A stretch of DNA of 64,000 nt, taken from positions 496,001 to 560,000 of the forward strand of contig BQMF02000283.1 of the NCBI GenBank assembly GCA_027922465.2, read 5' to 3'. Both the position numbers and the translations under genes were made by a program. This DNA is from Turritopsis dohrnii. Taxonomy: Eukaryota > Cnidaria > Hydrozoa > Anthoathecata > Oceaniidae. The notes beneath the pieces are model-generated. The model was not told the DNA's origin, did no database searches, and saw only the letters and a program-made list of their open reading frames with translations. Shown here piece by piece: positions 47,300 to 57,540 of the stretch. How positions within the stretch are numbered: the first letter of the stretch is position 1; each line of letters starts with the position of its first letter.

Positions 47300-47905
47300 T
47301 TAACAAATCATGTGCGTTCTTGGGTGTTCCATTCTCATGACTAGGCACGTGTGTTTCCCTTCTTTCAGTTTTTCCTTGACATTTTTCAATTCTTCTTGCG
47401 ATTCAATGACATCGTTCTCTTCATGAATGGTGGCTAGATCGTTTCTATCTTTTGGATACCACACATATAACATTTTAGCTTGCCGTCGTAAATTTTTAGG
47501 TATAGCCGTGTATGATTGTGTAAGTAACCATAGCGAATGATTTCGATGGCGACCACTAATTGCCAACTCGAGCAAAGGGTTTCTCTTTTTGTCCAATTTT
47601 TCATCAGCTATGATGTCGTCAATGAGGAATAAGGTTTTGTATCCGGCGCAAAAGAAGTCCATTTTCTTAATATATTCATACAAAGATCCTTCCGGTTCAA
47701 TTAAAATCACATAGCTGTCATTCCAGAACCACTTCCGATCTCTGTAAGTCTGATTCCACCTTAAGGTGGGACATATAATCACGATGAAATCAAAGTGATC
47801 AAAGTATTCATTTTCTAATAATTTTATGACACGATCCGTTTTGCCGCACGATGTTGGTCCGACGAATAATGCTGTGTGAGGTTCTTTCATGTAAAGTGTG
47901 TTCAT
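47300..47905 (-). CDS. A32-like genome-packaging ATPase, 201 aa
   Basis: Walker A is GPTSCGKT at residues 16-23 and Walker B LFLIDD at 92-97. A following GRHRNHSLWLLTQSY stretch (118-132) supplies the sensor Gln, and AIPKNLRRQ comes next. This is the FtsK/HerA-type packaging ATPase of Polintons, adintoviruses and related dsDNA viruses, thought to pump DNA into the capsid. Size fits the shorter members. The ATG follows the capsid stop by four bases, so both may be read from one transcript. Intact. Confidence 0.85.
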   Translation of the reverse strand: MNTLYMKEPHTALFVGPTSCGKTDRVIKLLENEYFDHFDFIVIICPTLRWNQTYRDRKWFWNDSYVILIEPEGSLYEYIKKMDFFCAGYKTLFLIDDIIADEKLDKKRNPLLELAISGRHRNHSLWLLTQSYTAIPKNLRRQAKMLYVWYPKDRNDLATIHEENDVIESQEELKNVKEKLKEGKHTCLVMRMEHPRTHMIC

Positions 47906-47909
47906 TTTA

Positions 47910-49221
47910 CTAATATAATGTAGACATAAATTGACCGTTTTGTATGTTTAATTGAGCATCCATTATTAGATATATATATGCGTTTAAGTTTCCTGCAGTT
48001 TCAGCGGTCTTTTCAATCTGTAAAGTGATGCCTTCACTTGCATTTTCAATCTTTCGACCGGTGCCATGCAAAGCATTCTCATCAATTGTTCTGAAATCTA
48101 ACCATAGAGCATACTTGTTTGTTAAGTAATCAGAGACTTTTACATCATGTAATCCCAAGCGCTTTCGGTTTTCGCTATTATCTTTTGGTTTTCCTTCAGC
48201 AAAATACTTGCAAATCTCATTGTATTGTTCAAACGGCTGCATCCCTTGAGCAAAAAGGTGGGTTAGGCTTACCCTCGACGATGACAGATACCTTTTCGAT
48301 CTTTGGATTGTAGAATTTGCAGGTTTCTCGTTTGTAGGATTTTTCTTCTTCAAATAGAACTAAAATACCCTTCAAAGATTTGGCAGGTGTGTTGAATGAC
48401 CAATTCCACGTTGTGTCTGACTTGTTTACTCTAATTTGTCTGTGCCGCAAAACCCTATCATAGAGCAAAGCCATGTTTTGATATTCAGAAGCGATTTGTC
48501 TAGCCAACGTGGGTTGTGTCACAAGCTCGTATTCAAGTGAGATGTTGGATATTTTGTATTTACCGTCTGGGTGTTTTCTTTGACCTGCGGCAGAAGGGTT
48601 AGAGTCAGAATAAATAACTCGGTTATAATCGTTAAATGTGATCTCGTAGCAAAGTCTATTCCCTAAACCCGCTTGATAATATGGGATAGTACTATCTAGC
48701 ATCTCAAAGTCGAGTGGAATGACAAACTTGTTTTTATAGGTGTCAGCAATGGCTTTGTCTTCTGCATCAGAGGTGTCTTTATCTGAAGCACCAATCCTCA
48801 ATTTCATACAATTTTCTGTACACCCATCGTCGATGATGATACCCTGTCTTATCGCGTTTCTCTTTTCAAACTTGGTTAACCATAAATCTCTGTAACACCC
48901 AAAAAGATCAAAGTCGTCGATACTCAATATCTCGTTACCTTCGAACTTGACAGCCAACTTTTTAACGATAGCTCTCCCAATGTTACTGACCAATGTTCTT
49001 TCTGAGTCAGCTTTCGACTCGAGTTCAATATCAAAACTTAGATTCGTTGTTCCTGGGATAATAACATCATCACTTCCTAAATTTGGAAACCTAACCAATA
49101 ATAGCTGATTTTGATCGATCTCACTCGGATTGTGTGTGACAATTACTTTTTGACGAGAACCTTTTACACCGTGGGCAGTTCTAAGTGAACGTTCTGGATT
49201 TAACCTCTTTCCATACTTCAT
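47910..49221 (-). pseudogene. Major capsid protein (double jelly-roll type), one frameshift
   Basis: Two minus frames, 49221-48229 and 48353-47910, would make one protein of about 437 codons. Motifs include NPSEIDQNQLLLVRFPNLGS near residue 31, FDLFGCYRDLW, a GNRLCYEITFNDY block and, past the break, a FEQYNEICKYF block. This is a capsid family seen next to A32-like ATPases in Polinton-like elements of invertebrates. The break is a single-base shift within about 48255-48290. Either the copy is inactive, or the base is an assembly error. No slippery heptamer is evident, so programmed shifting is unlikely. Confidence 0.78.
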
Positions 49222-49264
49222 TATTAATTATGATATATAATTAATTTTTACTTTTTATCTCGTT

Positions 49265-49825
49265 TTAGCGAATGTGCAAAACAACGGTTCTTCCTAGGTC
49301 TTCTTTTAGCATATTGCCATGCTGATCTGTGAGTTTCAACGTGAGAGACTGAAATACACCATTTTTTAATTTTTTGTATTGAGGGTTTTTAGGCTGAACA
49401 TGTGTGAAGTCACTATATTCAACCATGTGATAGGTTAGTAAAATATCACTTAGCTTTCCATTCTCAAGATTTTGAGTGTTGTCAAGTTCAGAGAGATGCA
49501 AATTAATTTTGGTTACGTTAGCGAGTTTATTTGTTTTGATTATTTGAGGGTATTTGGCTAATGATTTAATTTCTATATCGCCTTCTAAAAAGGCACCTGC
49601 TAAAAAGGCATTCAATCCCCTACTCGTGAATGTTCGTTTTGGTATCGACTTTTCAGCTTTCCCATCGTCAGACGTTTTCAATGTTATCGGTGTTGTGATT
49701 TCATACGTAACATTGTCTGCAAACATATCAACCAATGCAATTTCTTTTGAGCCATCCAAGTTTTGAATGGGGTAAGATAGATATATGGTCTTTTCTCCTT
49801 TTGCGATATTTGCTGTGATATACAT
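49265..49825 (-). CDS. Minor capsid (penton-like) protein, 186 aa
   Basis: Predicted beta-rich single jelly-roll size, with IYLSYPIQNLDGSKEI near residue 14, FTSRGLNAFLAGAFLEGDIE (about 86-105) and a LLTYHMVEYSDF block. Length and position directly upstream of the major capsid gene fit the penton-base role, sealing the vertices. Intact. It shares a 39-bp divergent spacer with the next gene. Assignment rests mainly on gene order and size. Confidence 0.65.
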   Translation of the reverse strand: MYITANIAKGEKTIYLSYPIQNLDGSKEIALVDMFADNVTYEITTPITLKTSDDGKAEKSIPKRTFTSRGLNAFLAGAFLEGDIEIKSLAKYPQIIKTNKLANVTKINLHLSELDNTQNLENGKLSDILLTYHMVEYSDFTHVQPKNPQYKKLKNGVFQSLTLKLTDQHGNMLKEDLGRTVVLHIR

Positions 49826-49864
49826 TTTCTTGTATTAAATATAAGATAATAATATTAAATAATA
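49826..49864. promoter_or_regulatory. Short divergent promoter region
   Basis: Only 39 bp separate two genes read in opposite directions. It is almost pure A/T (TAAATATAAGATAATAATAT), with overlapping TATA-like motifs for both. Confidence 0.5.
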
Positions 49865-51004
49865 ATGGAGGATATTTTTAAATATGTTCCCAATGCGCTT
49901 TATAAGCCAAATGGAGGACAATACCTTCAGATATTGAATGCTAAAGATTTATACAAACAAACAATTATTGTCTCTGAGAGCGGTTCTTTCCCCGCAACTT
50001 TTCCAAATATATTTACTAATTACGAAATGGATGAAAATGATCAACGCATGAAAATTTGGCAGGAACAACCGTTTAAATTATGGCAAACTCAGATCAATTT
50101 TGTCACTTGGTGTGCTTCAAGTGCTTGTGGAGTCAGTTCTGAACATCTGAAAGAAGGTCGCTCTACTCCTATGATTAGAGCAGTATATCGTTTTCATGTC
50201 TATTATCATATTAGACGAATCATTAAGCGTCTTCAGACACCTCTACCTTTTGAAAACGGTTTCAACCAATACGATAATCCTTATAACAAAGAAGAGTTTT
50301 TAAAAATCTGTAGTGAATATGGTGTCGATTCTGATCCTAAAAAATACACAGGACAATATTTTTACAGCTCGTATCAAAAAAGACGTAGAGACTATCCAAC
50401 GCCAGGTGTGAGTTATTTCACAGATGACTCCATGACACGATGGATTATAGAAAAATCTAAAGGCTTTACAAAAACAGGTCTTGTAAAAATTTCAGAGAGT
50501 GTTAGAGCATATGCTTATCTTGTTCTTAGTTCACAAGCCTCAGCTCGTTCTTCTATTTTAGGTAATAATTCAAGCTCTTTGACAGCTCAAAGAGTTTTTA
50601 TGAACAACTTTGAAGACATTGTTAACCGCAGAGTTGATATTCAAGATGACATTAAACGTTATCAAGATACTTTAAATTACGCTTCAAGCAAAGTTGATTA
50701 TTCTGTTGGACAAGGTATTTACATGTTACCTAGTGACATGAATCTAAACATCAAGTCGGGAGTGTCTGGTTATAATAATAAAATTCTCATATCTAATGAC
50801 AACTTGAGCCTCGGAAGAAACAAAATGATTAATGTTATGCAAGAGCATCATATTTCACCCAAAGTGACTAGCTCTCCAACACAAAAGGAAGTTCATAAAA
50901 GAGTAGTGAGTCAAACAGATTCACTCCCATCTCATGAAGAAGAGAAAATAGCTTTGGTTTTAGCGATTACCACGATGTTTAGTATATGGTATGTATTTCG
51001 CTGA
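49865..51004 (+). CDS. Conserved virus-block protein, 379 aa
   Basis: It starts MEDIFKYVPNALYKPNGGQY and has WCASSACGVSSEHL near residue 82. A YRFHVYYHIRRIIKRLQ helix follows, then SSQASARSSILG with an FEDIVN stretch, then KVDYSVGQGIYMLPSDMNL. The end is hydrophobic (LVLAITTMFSIWYVF, about 363-377), a likely tail anchor. Similar proteins accompany the capsid genes of invertebrate Polinton-like elements, as far as I recall. Function not known; a virion or membrane-linked protein is plausible. Intact frame; first ATG chosen, 39 bp from the divergent gene. Confidence 0.68.
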   Translation: MEDIFKYVPNALYKPNGGQYLQILNAKDLYKQTIIVSESGSFPATFPNIFTNYEMDENDQRMKIWQEQPFKLWQTQINFVTWCASSACGVSSEHLKEGRSTPMIRAVYRFHVYYHIRRIIKRLQTPLPFENGFNQYDNPYNKEEFLKICSEYGVDSDPKKYTGQYFYSSYQKRRRDYPTPGVSYFTDDSMTRWIIEKSKGFTKTGLVKISESVRAYAYLVLSSQASARSSILGNNSSSLTAQRVFMNNFEDIVNRRVDIQDDIKRYQDTLNYASSKVDYSVGQGIYMLPSDMNLNIKSGVSGYNNKILISNDNLSLGRNKMINVMQEHHISPKVTSSPTQKEVHKRVVSQTDSLPSHEEEKIALVLAITTMFSIWYVFR

Positions 51005-51231
51005 TCAGCGTATGTAGTTTGCAATTATAGTCGGCATTGTGGATACATGCTAACACTTCTATGAGATATTTAATTGTTTACATTTATGAGTAATTTGTGG
51101 TTATAATAATAGAAACTGCTTACGTAATCAAAATAACACGTTTCATAACTCGTATCGCGTTATGAAAACAAAGATGATAGTAGGGAAATTCCCGAAATCA
51201 TATGATTTCTCATGATATAATTTCTGTCCTA

Positions 51232-51611
51232 CAATCCCGGACAAAATATTGTGGCAAAAGCATGAAATTCACGTCATGAGGCCCCCCTTCCCCCACCTTC
51301 AATGTTATCAATGTTTTTTTGAACCTCTGGCTGGACACAACTCAAAACATTGATGCTGGGGGAGGGGGTATTTGAATTCTTCATGAAAAACATCAGTTTT
51401 GCCACAATTTTTGTCCGGGATATCCCGGACAAAATATTGTGGCAAAAGCATGAAATTCACGTCATGAGGCCCCCCTTCCCCCACCATCAATGTTATCAAT
51501 GTTTGTTGGAACCTCTGGCTGGACACAACTCAAAACATTGATGCTGGGGGAGGGGGTATTTGAATTCTTCATGAAAAACATCAGTTTTGCCACAATTTTT
51601 GTCCGGGATTG
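51232..51611. mobile_element. Dimeric palindromic MITE with TA duplication
   Basis: Two 186-bp units (51235-51420, 51423-51608) stand head to tail, joined by TA. Each is nearly self-complementary along its whole length. The outer ends are CAATCCCGGACAAAATATTG and the complement of CAATCCCGGACAAAAATTGT, flanked by TA at 51230-51231 and 51612-51613. The units differ at only a few positions. Confidence 0.9.
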
Positions 51612-51626
51612 TAGTTCATATACTTA

Positions 51627-52524
51627 AGGTGACTTTCCGCGGACACGGACAGGAAAATTTTCCCCGGACAAAACAAGAAAATTTTGAGCTGTTAATTTTC
51701 GCACATTTAATGAGAATGGAAAATTTTCTTTTCTATCATTTCTAATTTTGGTTTATAAAACTTGTTTTTGTTGTTGTGAGAAGATGAATCTAACAACTTG
51801 AATGCTTTGCAAAAGCTGTTCTATAGGCAACGATATAGCCTCACTTCTTCAACTAATGTTGTAAGAAAGTCCCTTTCTACAACTACTTCTACTTCTCGCT
51901 CGGGATGTTGTTGTTATTGCTGTTGTTGAAAATGCTGCTGTTGAAGAGTAACTTGTGGTCGCTGCAGTGATAGGCATTGAAAAGATGGATATAATTCGTT
52001 GTGCTGAAAAGTATAGTTGTTTTTGCTTAAACTGCCAGTAGAAGTGAGGTGCGAAGGACTATTTTGTTGTTGATGCTGACTTTGCTTTCTCAATCAAGAA
52101 TACGTTCATTTTGAGCCTTCAGCTGAGTTTTAAGCACTGGAAAGACTATCGTCTTTCACTTCATAAGAATAGCAGCTACTTTCCATTTTTGGTTTTGTTG
52201 TTTTAAAAATATTTGATCAAAAATTCATTTTGTATTTCGTTGTTTTAAAAATATCTGATCACAAATTCTTCTTGGCCAGCAAGACGATAGTAGATAGTGT
52301 TGTGTGAAAAGTAGATAGTGTTGTGTGAAAAAAACATGAAAAATAACGAGATTTGATTGGCCAGTCAAAGAAAGTACAGAAACAGTTGAACTCGATTCAA
52401 CTTTCTACGGAACGAAACGGAAACTTTTTTCTGAGCATGTGCTGTAAACATTTTTGTGCGCATGTTCATTAACTTTTCTTGTCCGTTCCGTTCCTGAAAA
52501 TTTTCTATAAGTGGAAAGTCGTCT
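51627..52524. mobile_element. Non-autonomous DNA transposon, about 0.9 kb
   Basis: The end AGGTGACTTTCCGC faces the complement of AGACGACTTTCCAC, with TTA on both sides (51624-51626, 52525-52527). A three-base TTA duplication would suit PIF/Harbinger-like elements. A partial copy lies at about 32280-32830. No transposase frame. Confidence 0.55.
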
Positions 52525-52792
52525 TTACGCTCGTAGTTGTTTTAAGTGGCAAGTGAAAATGTCAAATACCAAAGACGGATTCACGTAAGTTAATAATAAG
52601 AAAGGTGTCTATTCACGAATTAATTTTTTTGTATTGGAGTTTTTATGGCGATATTTTATTGGCATTGAAGACATATTTTAAAAATATCTGAAAGTTAATC
52701 TCACATCAAAATATCCTTAAGACCTCAATAGGTTAAGGTGAAGAAAGAAAAATGCCATCAAGATCCACTTTTTACAAGGAAGCAAACTGAAA

Positions 52793-52920
52793 CTAATGTG
52801 AAGCAAAGAAGAATTGTTTTCTACGCAAATGAGTACAAATTAGAAAAATATAAACAAATTGTGTTGTGTTTCCTTCTTGGTTCTCTTCATCTTCCATCTC
52901 AATAGATTCAATGATATCTC
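52793..52920 (-). other. Conserved downstream exon candidate of gene D
   Basis: TTTTAG acceptor at 52921-52926. The phase-1 frame starts DIIESIEMEDEENQ but a one-base deletion relative to C shifts it, so it runs to a later stop (52793). The acidic version is therefore altered in this copy. Confidence 0.45.
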
Positions 52921-53275
52921 CTAAAAGGCAAACACTTTACTTAGAATATCTACAATCGCCCGCATATCTCCATACCACTTCCATAATTCAATGTAACAAA
53001 ATTATTAATAACATCTCAATTAAACATTAAACTGAGTTTCACAAATTAAACAGATACCCTCACATCTATTTACAACAGTGCTTCAAATAGCTTTAACGCA
53101 GGTAATTATGGCATTGCGTTTTGGTAGTTGTAGTATATATTCGAAAGATTACTGAATTATGGGAGCGGCCAGTTCAATCTCAATTTTCTATGAAGCAGAT
53201 ACGACGTAAAAATATTTTTCCTGTGAAACTCTTCCTTGTGTATAAGAGTTTTTGTGAACGTCATCATTATAATTC

Positions 53276-54233
53276 TTACTTTTTGCTTTTTTTCGGAGCA
53301 GCCGCCATAATGGCATCATAAACTTTATCAAAGGTATCTATTAAAGAATGGAATAAAATTCACGACAGATAACTATGTATGTACTCCACCCTGAGATATC
53401 GTTGACGCTTGTCAATTACGTTGATGTTGGAAAACTTCGAGGCTTTCATTTAAAATACGAACGCTTAAATGTAAGTTAATCTTGTATATACTCAATGACA
53501 ATTTGTTTCCCAAAATAAATTATTAAACATTACTTTCAGTATTTGAAAATGAGCAGTTACAGAAACTTGAGTTCCACAACTCATAAAACTTGCAAAGAAC
53601 AAAACATTGAGCGTCTTTTTCAAAACATGCTTGATTACAATGTATTATAACTTACCTTCACTGCCCTCATCAGAGAAAAGTCTTTGAATTACTTCTCGCC
53701 AGGCAGCTAAAAGGAAAAAAATTATTATCAAGTCATTTCTATTGAAATTCAGTCACCTTGTCATTTCTCAAGAAACAATCACAATATGTTGCTATAGTTA
53801 TTCCAGCTAACTATTTTAATTTGAAGTATGCTATAATTCTATAAACAGAACATTTGGTGCGTCCATATTGATCATTTCAATATGATGTTGCTTAGGTGAT
53901 GTGTAAATATTCTGTTTAAAATATAGAATTGTATTTACTTATGTAAAAACGGGCATTGGTTTTGAGATTCGTGTAGAACATTACCTTCATCATGTCTTTG
54001 ACGACCATAATCGCCCATCTGGGCACCAGCGTGAACTGTAATGATAAAATAATGATAACGCTTGTGTCTGGTAATACTGGTTATCGTATTTAACAAACAA
54101 ACGTTTTCATATAAAAATCACTTAATAGCAGTACTAAATTAGATAGAATTTATGACTAAACCTAAATGTTCTTACATTGCATTGAGAATGCTACGAACAC
54201 AGTCAACACCAAAAATGCTACCAAAGTCTTCAT
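53276..54233 (-). CDS. Secreted short peptide, copy D, four exons
   Basis: Exons are 54176-54233, 53985-54035, 53656-53706 and 53276-53337, phase 1 throughout. Signal peptide MKTLVAFLVLTVFVAFSMQ. Exon 2 gives HAGAQMGDYGRQRHDE, exon 3 AAWREVIQRLFSDEGSE, exon 4 DTFDKVYDAIMAAAPKKSKK and then stop: 73 aa. All splice sites are consensus and no lesion is seen in the four main exons. It lies about 2.3 kb beyond the virus block, in a segment parallel to that of gene C. Product likely secreted; function unknown. Confidence 0.82.
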
Positions 54234-54308
54234 GATTCGTTACTGTCACCGTATTGAAATCAAGGTGGTACGAAAATCCGGAATGAAATTCAAGGGCTAC
54301 AGAACGTC

Positions 54309-54399
54309 TATTTATACTGAAAAGACAATTTATTTTTATCTGGAAAGTGCTCGTCACCATTTCTCTTCTATCTCCGTGTTACATATTACAGTTCCCACA
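54309..54399 (-). promoter_or_regulatory. Promoter of gene D: TATA box and GTGGGAA motif
   Basis: TATAAATA on the minus strand at 54309-54316 and TGTGGGAA at 54392-54399, spaced as in the other copies. Confidence 0.6.
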
Positions 54400-55159
54400 A
54401 TTACCCTTTGATCACTTTCAAATTGCAATCATTGGCACAGCTAAATAGTTAATTTAATTGCTTGCCTTTTAATTCATTTCTTACATATTCAAACGGGAAA
54501 AATGTTTCCTTTTCACTACGAAAAAATTATCACTAACCAGTAAACGTTTGGGAAGTACAAATAGTCAGATGAATATTTTTTTTACATAATATTTTTCAAA
54601 ATTACGAAAGTTCTCGTCTCACTTCTAATGCGAAATAGTTGCGTTATCTATTTAGTGATACAAACACGTCTAATCAATTATTTTATTTATTTTATATTTA
54701 ACGGATATTTTAGAAGGATAGCCATTTCAGAAATACACATTATGTTATTAACATGAGTCCTACGTCTGCATCTGTCATTTTAATTTGCAGAATGAAAAAT
54801 CTGGCGTCATTGAAATTGTATTACACTCTATGTTTTTAATTTTTTAAGGAAATTATGTAGAAACTCCAGGATAAAAACTTCTGGATATCCCGGGCCAAAT
54901 GGGATTGACGTTACCTATTTTTCCAGATGAAACCGAATAGATAGGCATAACAATCTATGTCGCTCTGGCATTCCCATTATCAAAAATCTGCTGCAAGTGC
55001 TCATATTTACGGGGGAGGGTCGTCGAAAGTAATTGAGGTTTGAGCAAATTTGGGCGGGAAAACTGTATTCAAGCATGCGTTATAAATTGCGCATGCGTAA
55101 CGTTCCTCGATTACTCCAAAAATAAGTTACAGTAAATGTTTTGAATCATTTGTAAAGAA

Positions 55160-55948
55160 TTACTTAATTACATTTTTAAGGACAATTGCTCGTTATTGCA
55201 AATCAACACAGCGGAAATCAACATCAAAATCCTGATTAATGTCATTTTTTGAGGAAAAAGAAAAATCACAAAACCTCTAAAATAGCCAATTTTCTTGGAG
55301 TTGATTCTCAATTTAAATTTTCATGTCGTTTTTATTCATGTTCTTATAAATACCTAATCCTTTTTTCCTTTTCTTCCAAAACGTCTTCCACAGAGGATTA
55401 ATAGGTCCATGACACGATGAATATCTCCACATACTACACACATTTGGCCGGACTAACTGAATCTTCTAATGACTTTCCTTTTTATGTATCAATATTTTCA
55501 ACCCTGAGATTCAGTTTATTTTTTCTTAAATACTTCCGAGACATCTCCATCAACGTATAATCGACGTAGACCTGTGAAATGTATATCAAAAGATTTGAAA
55601 GATATTTGAAATTGTACGATGATACGATTTTATTTTCATCAAAGTACAACCAGAGCACGTAAAGCATCCCTAACTTTACGATTACGATTTCCAGTCATAC
55701 TAAACGTAATATATACACACATTTGTCCGGACTAACTGAATCGAGTTCACTACTTTGATCGTTTTGAACATTTTTATTGGTTCATAAGATCAAGAAACGA
55801 TAGCAACCTGATTCGATTGTTAGGAAATACTTCATTTTATAATACGAAATGCAGGTAATGATACATACCAGCGTAAGTAATTTTAAGAAAACGAAGTTAT
55901 TAACGAAAGTATTGTAAAAACTTCTACATGGGATAGTAATAGACTATA
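55160..55948. other. No gene seen; partly duplicated background
   Basis: 55100-55260 is the inverted partner of about 20790-20900. The rest has no credible frame or RNA gene. Confidence 0.45.
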
Positions 55949-56717
55949 CAGTGTGTCCCAGAGAATTTCGGTCTGAGATTTTACAGCTCATAACTTTTCA
56001 CACATATATCAGATTTCAGCAATTTTTACACCATTCGATAGGATTTTATTCATAGATTTTAAAAATATACATTTTATTCTCCAAAACCTTTTAGTTTGGA
56101 AACAATTAAGGATTTTACCAATCCAATTATCTTCTTAATGGTTAATTAACACATCTTTCAATAACAGCTATCAAAGGTCGTTATAAAAAATAAGTCAAGT
56201 GACTGTAAAATACAAGAGTCGTTAATAAAAAAAATTTTAAGCGATTTGTTCTTGCTATCATAGAGAGTGGCGAATTAAATTTTGATTTTGTCTAAGATTA
56301 TTTGCGGCGTCAACAATTTTACTTCTTAACTCTGATAGACTCCTGATCTCAGTGGAGTAAAGATTGCTCATATGATGTCAAAAACATTTTGTAGAAGCCC
56401 CCGTCTCACAATTTTTAACTTTGTGATGAGATTATAATTTTAGTGTGTTCAATAACACCACGACATGTTCTTAATAAACAAAAGAATAATTGCACGTGAA
56501 AACTTACTTTTATTAACCACTAAGGAGTTAATGACCGTGACAGTTTAAAGAAATCCTTTTTACTGCAAAGGTGTTGGACTAAATTATTTAAAATGTAGAT
56601 TTTTAAAATCCTTGAAAGAAATGCTATCGAATGATGTAAAAATCTCTAAAATCTGATATATGTGTGGAAAGTTATAGCTTGTTAAAATCTCAGACCGAAA
56701 TTCTCTGGGACACACTG
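55949..56717. mobile_element. 769-bp non-autonomous transposon with long inverted repeats and TATA duplication
   Basis: Inverted repeats of over 100 bp start CAGTGTGTCCCAGAGAATTT, with TATA on both flanks. It shares the first ten bases and the TATA target with the element at 16218, so both belong to one superfamily. No transposase. Confidence 0.9.
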
Positions 56718-56739
56718 TATAATGACAAACTATTTATTT

Positions 56740-57540
56740 TATTTAAAGTTGAATGATACAGAAGCAACATTTAAAGTTCAATCGCACACAAAAGTCACGT
56801 ATTGACAGCAGAGTAGATGAACATTACGATATAAAAATTTAAAGGAAGATAGATGACGTTTAAAATAACACTTATTCTGGTTGGAAAGACTTGATCGAAC
56901 TTTTCCAAGATTGTTATGAGATGGTGTTGTAAAAAAGCTTCGATCAAATACGTAAACAAACAAAAAGGTATTGTACATATGGTAAAATGTTGAAGCAACA
57001 CTTCCAATGAGTTTTGCATAAATGAATGTCAAAATTAGAGAGATGTTGGCTGGATTACTGGTGCAATTAATTTATTTGATATCGTTAAAAGTGTCTTATG
57101 TAAGAACAAAAGTGTGTTCTAAATATGCCCTTAAAAAGTTACTTGGAATCAAGAATTATCCAGAAAACCACTGTCAGAATTATGCATACACGTTTTTCAC
57201 GTATGGCCTTGCCATTTTACCAAACGACGTTAACGCCACATATTACAACGTTACAGAAACTTTATGTCAATATAGATTTTGATCTATTTGAATACGGTTT
57301 TCATATACGAAATCAATGAAATTACAGAAAAGAAAGAAAAAGAAAACTCATGAAATTCATCATATTCGCGTCTACATATTCAAATTCCTTCTTCTGAGTA
57401 TGCCAAAATTGAGAAAATTATGCTAAAACCTCGCACTCATGCAAAAAAAACAATTTAAGTTCTGTTACTTTCACGATCCTTGTTCCGTTGTTGGACTGCG
57501 TTTCAACTGGAAAATAGATGAAGGTTAATTGAAATGTAAA
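56740..57540. repeat. Inverted partner of the 25200-25860 segment
   Basis: The minus frame 56795-57019 and plus frame 57022-57282 mirror those at 25 kb. The GCGTTTCAACTG block near 57490 matches GTTGAAACGCAG near 25244. An extra 200-300 bp lies in this copy. Confidence 0.55.

Larger units (their letters stand above)
45786..51004. mobile_element. Endogenous Polinton/adintovirus-like virus block
   Basis: Seven tightly packed genes with no introns: two small proteins, a PPP1R15-like protein, a packaging ATPase, a major capsid protein, a minor capsid protein and a conserved 379-aa protein. Gaps are 4-50 bp except for one 220-bp divergent control region. Two genes overlap by 56 bp. I found no terminal inverted repeats, polymerase, integrase or protease tied to it, so it is a partial element or a form that relies on helpers. 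All frames but the major capsid gene are intact. Confidence 0.8.
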
